Source of the DNA: Spirochaetaceae bacterium | GTDB taxonomy: Bacteria > Spirochaetota > Spirochaetia > Treponematales > Breznakiellaceae | Direction: 5' to 3' | NCBI GenBank assembly: GCA_031258625.1 | Contig: JAIRMO010000051.1 | Span: forward strand, 1 to 9,778 | DNA: 9,778 bases | Shown: positions 7,179-9,778 of the stretch, piece after piece | Layout of the letters: each line of letters opens with the position of its first letter | Position numbering within the stretch: position 1 is the first letter of the stretch | Translations under genes and position numbers: made by a program | Notes under the pieces: generated by a model | The model's database searches: none | Told to the model about the DNA's origin: nothing | The model's input: only the letters and a program-made list of their open reading frames with translations

Positions 7179-7661
7179 TTAAATTTTTTTGACAAAGAAA
7201 TGGAGCCCCTGGATACCGAGGAGTACCACGGCGGTAACGATGGCCCCGGCGGCAAGAACCCCCAGGGTTACCGCGGCCATGGTCCGCCCCTTCCCCAATC
7301 CCAGCACCCAGGCCCCCAGAGTGCCGGTCCAGGCGCCGGTTACGGGCAGGGGCACGGCCACAAAGGCGGCGACCCCCAGCCATCCCCATTTTTCCACCCC
7401 TTTTTTGAGTTTCCCCCGGGCCCGCTCCACAAAACGGCCGAAAAGCCCCTGGTACCAGGCCATTTTAAGGAAAAGCCGGTGCAGGGTAGAAAGAAACAGC
7501 CAGCAGGCCGGAGCCGCGAGGACATTTATCCCCGCCGCCAAGGGGTAGGCCCAATACCAGGGGATACCCTTTGCCAAGGCAAAGGGTATCCCCCCCCGGA
7601 GTTCCGATATGGGCAAAAAAGACAAAAAGGCGGTCCACAGAAGGATCGTCAGGGTATTCAT
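7179..7661 (-). CDS. Small multidrug export-family membrane protein (COG2426-like)
   Basis: This 160-aa protein is almost entirely hydrophobic, with four or so membrane segments (about 3-14, 35-58, 93-123, 127-155) and a basic stretch in between (74-91). The N-terminal PISELRGGIPFAL (17-29) and the central VPLPVTGAWTG (102-112) are the hallmark blocks of the 'putative small multi-drug export' family (COG2426/PF06695). The substrate is not established for most members, so the transport role is a family label rather than a demonstrated function. It is the first gene of the minus-strand run and ends five bases before the helicase start. Upstream lie a strong hairpin and repeat copy B. The start codon follows a G run (GGGGGT) instead of a spaced Shine-Dalgarno sequence. 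Confidence 0.85.
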   Translation of the reverse strand: MNTLTILLWTAFLSFLPISELRGGIPFALAKGIPWYWAYPLAAGINVLAAPACWLFLSTLHRLFLKMAWYQGLFGRFVERARGKLKKGVEKWGWLGVAAFVAVPLPVTGAWTGTLGAWVLGLGKGRTMAAVTLGVLAAGAIVTAVVLLGIQGLHFFVKKI

Positions 7662-7686
7662 ACCCCCAGCTTACCAGAATGGGCCT

Positions 7687-7707
7687 CCGCGGGGCAAGGC
7701 CCCGCGG
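7687..7707. repeat. Perfect GC-only hairpin in the leader of the export-family gene
   Basis: CCGCGGGGC (7687-7695) and GCCCCGCGG (7699-7707) pair perfectly around the three-base loop AAG. On the minus strand it lies between repeat copy B and the gene start at 7661, so it would be in the 5' leader of the five-gene transcript if that begins in or before copy B. No T run follows; it may act as an mRNA stability or attenuation element. Confidence 0.6.
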
Positions 7708-7715
7708 TATCTTAA

Positions 7716-7823
7716 CAGCGATTCAAAGTTTAAACAGGCACAAAGAGAAAAGACGCCTAAAAGAACTTCCGGGGGCGGTCCGATACCTTAGTCTAAACAA
7801 CCGCCTTTATTGGACCTACGCCG
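7716..7823 (-). repeat. Dispersed 108-bp repeat, copy B (upstream of the export-family operon)
   Basis: The minus strand of this segment matches plus-strand 365-472 at 98 of 108 positions, gap-free, with a 39-base identical core at 7742-7780. Similarity stops abruptly at both ends, which gives a unit boundary. It lies 54 bases upstream of the ATG at 7661. On the plus strand it sits about 90 bases before the radical SAM promoter, facing away from it. No ORF is visible inside. Confidence 0.85.
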
Positions 7824-7858
7824 CAGGCAGGGGATCAGTTACCGTTTTGTGCGGAAAG

Positions 7859-7875
7859 GCCCCCCTTCCGGGGGC
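7859..7875 (+). repeat. GC-rich hairpin upstream of the radical SAM promoter
   Basis: GCCCCC (7859-7864) pairs with GGGGGC (7870-7875) around a five-base loop. It is the first of two tandem GC hairpins (the next at 7885-7897) between repeat copy B and the promoter. It could insulate the promoter from transcription; there is no U tract. Confidence 0.45.
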
Positions 7876-7884
7876 GGAGGTATG

Positions 7885-7897
7885 CCCCCTATGGGGG
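7885..7897. repeat. C5-TAT-G5 palindrome, first of three similar sites
   Basis: CCCCCTATGGGGG is a near-perfect palindrome 17 bases upstream of the -35 box at 7915. Close relatives occur at 8944-8957 and 9096-9108, all outside or at the very end of coding sequence around the radical SAM gene. It could be an operator-like site or a small dispersed palindrome. Confidence 0.5.
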
Positions 7898-7914
7898 TGA
7901 AAAGTACCGGCAGA

Positions 7915-7943
7915 TTGACAAATCCATATACATTTTATAACAT
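7915..7943 (+). promoter_or_regulatory. Sigma-70-type promoter for the radical SAM gene
   Basis: A consensus -35 box TTGACA (7915-7920) is followed after 17 bases by TAACAT (7938-7943). An alternative -10, TATAAC (7936-7941), overlaps it with a 15-base spacer. The spacer is A/T-rich, in contrast to the G/C-rich sequence before it. Initiation would be near 7950, giving a leader of about 40 bases before the ATG. This is the clearest promoter in the window. Confidence 0.7.
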
Positions 7944-7978
7944 CTTAAAACACTGACCCTTTGGTGGACATCACGAAA

Positions 7979-7985
7979 AAGGAGA
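7979..7985 (+). promoter_or_regulatory. Ribosome binding site that fixes the radical SAM start
   Basis: AAGGAGA at 7979-7985 is a near-perfect Shine-Dalgarno sequence five bases before ATG 7991. The earlier in-frame TTG (7961) and GTG (7964) lack one, so ATG 7991 is preferred. Confidence 0.85.
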
Positions 7986-7990
7986 AAAGC

Positions 7991-8953
7991 ATGAGCAGCC
8001 CTGGGTTAAGCGGCCGGTTGGTGTCCTGCGCGTTTTCATCTTCTGTAGTTTTACCCCCCCCTGTACGGATACGCACCGGTTCATGGAAAGATAGGGTTAA
8101 AAAGGCCGTTTATAAAAACGTACTCCTTTCCTGGGCGAGGATATCTGCCGGCCTGCGCCTAAAGCGGAGAAAATTATTACGCTTTGAGACCGATATTACC
8201 GATCACTGCAATTTAAACTGTATCGGATGTAATCATTTCTCGCCCCTTGCCGAGGAACGCTGTATCGATGTCGATGCCTTTGAAAAGGATTTTGCGCGCC
8301 TGTCGGAGTTGACCAAAAGAAAAATCGAAAACATCGATCTGATGGGCGGGGAACCCTTGCTGCACCCCCGGCTTCCGGAATTACTGGGGGTGGCCAGAAA
8401 ATATTTTGACGGAACCATTCATATTGTTACCAACGGCTTATTGCTGACCAGGATGCCGGATAGTTTCTGGGAAAGCTGCCTGAAGAATAACATCACGATA
8501 AAGGTTACCGGTTACCCGATCAAAATAGACCGCCATAAAATAGAACAACTGGCCAAAAAACATCGAGTCCGCTTGAAAATTCGAAGGCAGGTAAGCAATG
8601 TACACACCTGGTGCAGGCTGCCCAAGGACATACAAGGCCGGCAGGACATCAACGAAAATTTTAAATTATGTATCGTGGCGAATTTTTGTATATTTTTAAA
8701 AGACGGTAAATTAGCCACCTGCTGCCTGCCGTTAATTTCGGATCGGTTTAATAAATATTTCAATCAAAATATGCTGCAAACCGCGAAAAATGATTATATT
8801 GACATATACGCGGCAAAAGACATAGGGGAGATATTGGATTTTTTGCGTAAGCCCATACCCTTTTGCCGGTATTGCAAAATCAAGGCGTGGGAAGTCGGCG
8901 TAGAATGGGGTGTTTCAAAAAAGCAAATTTCCGAATGGATAGACCCCCCATAG
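7991..8953 (+). CDS. Radical SAM protein with extra C-terminal cysteines
   Basis: This 320-aa protein carries the radical SAM cluster motif CNLNCIGC (73-80, CX3CX2C) and the SAM-binding MGGEPL (118-123). They are followed by further cysteines at 208, 227, 233, 244, 245, 292 and 295, the last two as CRYC. These may bind an auxiliary iron-sulfur cluster, as in SPASM/twitch-type members. The pattern DHCNLNCIGCNHFSPLAEE together with a C-terminal WGVSKKQISEWI recalls a group found near surface-polysaccharide genes, but the substrate is unknown and that link is from memory. Residues 1-30 are unlike the rest and include a run of eight C bases (8054-8061). The gene is visibly richer in A/T than its neighbours, has its own promoter and ribosome binding site, and is flanked by palindromes, which suggests horizontal acquisition. 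No partner gene adjoins it. Confidence 0.88.
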   Translation: MSSPGLSGRLVSCAFSSSVVLPPPVRIRTGSWKDRVKKAVYKNVLLSWARISAGLRLKRRKLLRFETDITDHCNLNCIGCNHFSPLAEERCIDVDAFEKDFARLSELTKRKIENIDLMGGEPLLHPRLPELLGVARKYFDGTIHIVTNGLLLTRMPDSFWESCLKNNITIKVTGYPIKIDRHKIEQLAKKHRVRLKIRRQVSNVHTWCRLPKDIQGRQDINENFKLCIVANFCIFLKDGKLATCCLPLISDRFNKYFNQNMLQTAKNDYIDIYAAKDIGEILDFLRKPIPFCRYCKIKAWEVGVEWGVSKKQISEWIDPP

Positions 8954-8959
8954 GGGGTC
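8942..8959 (+). terminator. Hairpin overlapping the radical SAM stop codon, possible terminator
   Basis: GACCCCC (8942-8948) pairs perfectly with GGGGGTC (8953-8959) around the loop CATA; the TAG stop is at 8951-8953. It could end the transcript or protect its 3' end. There is no following U run, so a Rho-independent function is uncertain. It is the second of the three C-run/TA/G-run palindromes. Confidence 0.45.
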
Positions 8960-8992
8960 AGGCCCCTGGAAGGCGGATTACTTGAACGCACG

Positions 8993-9033
8993 GCGCCCTC
9001 CTCCGCCTGCCACTGGCGGGCGAAGGAGGGCGC
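8993..9033. repeat. Long GC-rich hairpin in the spacer before the cysteine desulfurase
   Basis: GCGCCCTCCT (8993-9002) pairs with AGGAGGGCGC (9024-9033). After one mismatch, CGCCTGCC (9004-9011) pairs with GGCGGGCG (9015-9022), including one G-U pair, leaving the loop ACT. The total is 18 pairs in 41 bases. It resembles a REP-like palindromic unit or a strong 3' structure; no T run follows. A smaller stem (9072-9083, CCCGC/GCGGG) lies just downstream. Confidence 0.65.
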
Positions 9034-9096
9034 GGCCCTCCCGCTCCCCGCCCTGCTCTAGGGGCATAAAACCCGCTGGCGGGCTGGGCCTGAAAC

Positions 9097-9108
9097 CCCC
9101 TATAGGGG
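9097..9108. repeat. CCCCTATAGGGG palindrome upstream of the cysteine desulfurase
   Basis: This perfect 12-bp palindrome lies 38 bases before the ATG at 9147 and is the third of the C-run/TA/G-run sites (see 7885-7897 and 8944-8957). A weak extended -10-like TGGTATCTT (about 9123-9131) follows it. The palindrome could be an operator, but nothing in the sequence proves it. Confidence 0.45.
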
Positions 9109-9146
9109 AATTCCTCCGGATGTGGTATCTTCAAGCAGGGGGAACC

Positions 9147-9778
9147 ATGGATAGAAGGATATATGTGGACCATTCCGCCACCACTCCGGTCTCAGCGGCT
9201 GCCCTGGAAGCGATGCTGCCCTATTTTACCCGGGCCTTTGGGAATCCTTCCGCGGCCTATAGTTACGGGCAGGAGGCGAAAAAAGCCCTGGAGGAATCCC
9301 GCCGCACCGTTGCCCGGGCCCTGGGGGCGAAAAACAACGAAATTTTTTTCACCTCCGGGGGGACCGAGGCCGACAACTGGGCCATCCACGGCGCCGGTAA
9401 ACTCAATGAAAAAAAAGGCAGGCATATCGTCTCCACCCAAATCGAGCATAGCGCGGTCCTCCGTACCCTGGAACTGCTCGAAGACCAGGGCTGGGAGGTT
9501 ACCCTCCTGAAACCGGACCCCCAGGGACGGATCACGGCGGAACAGCTTCGGGAGGCCCTGCGGGAGGACACGGTATTGGTCAGTATCATGACCGCCAACA
9601 ACGTGGTAGGAACCCTGCTCCCCATCCCGGAACTCTGCGCCGCGGCCCACCGGGGCAAAGCCCTTTTCCACACCGACGCGGTCCAGGCCGCGGGGCATAT
9701 CCCCCTGAATGTCCGGGAGGCCGGGGTAGATCTCCTCTCTATTTCGGCCCACAAATTCCGCGGCCCCAAGGGGGTGGG
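9147..9778 (+). CDS. Cysteine desulfurase, NifS/IscS type (5' part; runs off the window)
   Basis: The visible 210 codons have no stop and read as a PLP-dependent cysteine desulfurase of aminotransferase class V, which moves sulfur from cysteine to an enzyme cysteine for Fe-S clusters or tRNA thiolation. Landmarks are YVDHSATTP (6-14), TSGGTEADN (69-77), IEHSAVL (99-105, with the PLP-stacking His), MTANNVVGT (148-156), HTDAVQAAGH (175-184, with the PLP-binding Asp and Gln) and SAHKFRGPKG (200-209, whose Lys203 forms the Schiff base). The catalytic cysteine loop and C-terminus lie beyond the edge. Full family members are near 390-400 aa, so about half is seen. The start has AGGGGGA four bases upstream. 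Two family positions differ from the common form: NNV instead of NNE, and DHSATT instead of DNAATT. No nif, isc or suf partner is visible, so the pathway is not assigned. Confidence 0.93.
   Translation, partial: MDRRIYVDHSATTPVSAAALEAMLPYFTRAFGNPSAAYSYGQEAKKALEESRRTVARALGAKNNEIFFTSGGTEADNWAIHGAGKLNEKKGRHIVSTQIEHSAVLRTLELLEDQGWEVTLLKPDPQGRITAEQLREALREDTVLVSIMTANNVVGTLLPIPELCAAAHRGKALFHTDAVQAAGHIPLNVREAGVDLLSISAHKFRGPKGV

Noticed and set aside
7174..7389. 72-residue N-terminal extension of the helicase frame
   Set aside because: The extension is Arg/Gly-rich, overlaps the conserved end of the export-family gene in another frame, and precedes a canonical helicase start at 7173.
9192..9769. Two long minus-strand open frames at the right edge
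   Set aside because: Both are antisense to the clear cysteine desulfurase reading 9147 onward, which has all expected PLP-site residues.

Overview
The window looks like chromosomal DNA from a GC-rich bacterium, most plausibly a spirochaete of the termite-gut Treponema type. That placement is inference from protein style, codon usage rich in CCC/GGG, and overall gene texture. No rRNA or other marker gene is present to prove it, and no tRNA, CRISPR array, transposase or phage gene was seen.

Layout. Positions 1-508 are non-coding or nearly so and rich in repeats: a short inverted motif, a hairpin, a 13-bp tandem repeat and a 108-bp dispersed repeat (copy A). Then comes a plus-strand acyl-CoA synthetase (515-2269). 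It converges, across a perfect 14-bp hairpin (2327-2358), on a five-gene minus-strand run. In transcription order that run is: a small multidrug export-family membrane protein (7661-7179), a UvrD/Rep-type DNA helicase (7173-5107), a secreted TPR-like protein (5052-4309), a membrane glycosyltransferase 2 (4273-3128) and a PlsC-type acyltransferase (3124-2369). Gaps are 5, 54, 35 and 3 bp, so they probably form one operon. To its right, 7662-7990 holds the second copy of the 108-bp repeat (copy B), several GC-rich hairpins and a strong sigma-70-like promoter. The promoter drives an A/T-richer radical SAM gene (7991-8953). After another hairpin-rich spacer, a cysteine desulfurase of the NifS/IscS type starts at 9147 and runs off the window.

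How the genes relate. The glycosyltransferase and acyltransferase are almost fused in translation and could act in sequence: sugar transfer onto a lipid carrier, then acylation. The neighbouring acyl-CoA synthetase could supply activated fatty acids, but it lies on the other strand, so this is inference. The helicase and desulfurase are housekeeping functions. The radical SAM gene looks like a later arrival, with its own promoter, flanking palindromes and different base use.

The most noteworthy signal is the 108-bp repeat. Copies A and B match at 98 of 108 positions, nine of the ten differences being transitions, with a 39-bp identical core. Each sits 40-60 bp upstream of a start codon in the same orientation relative to its gene, and the two bracket the six-gene block as an inverted repeat. 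A 14-bp piece of the core recurs at 92-105, pointing towards a possible gene left of the window.
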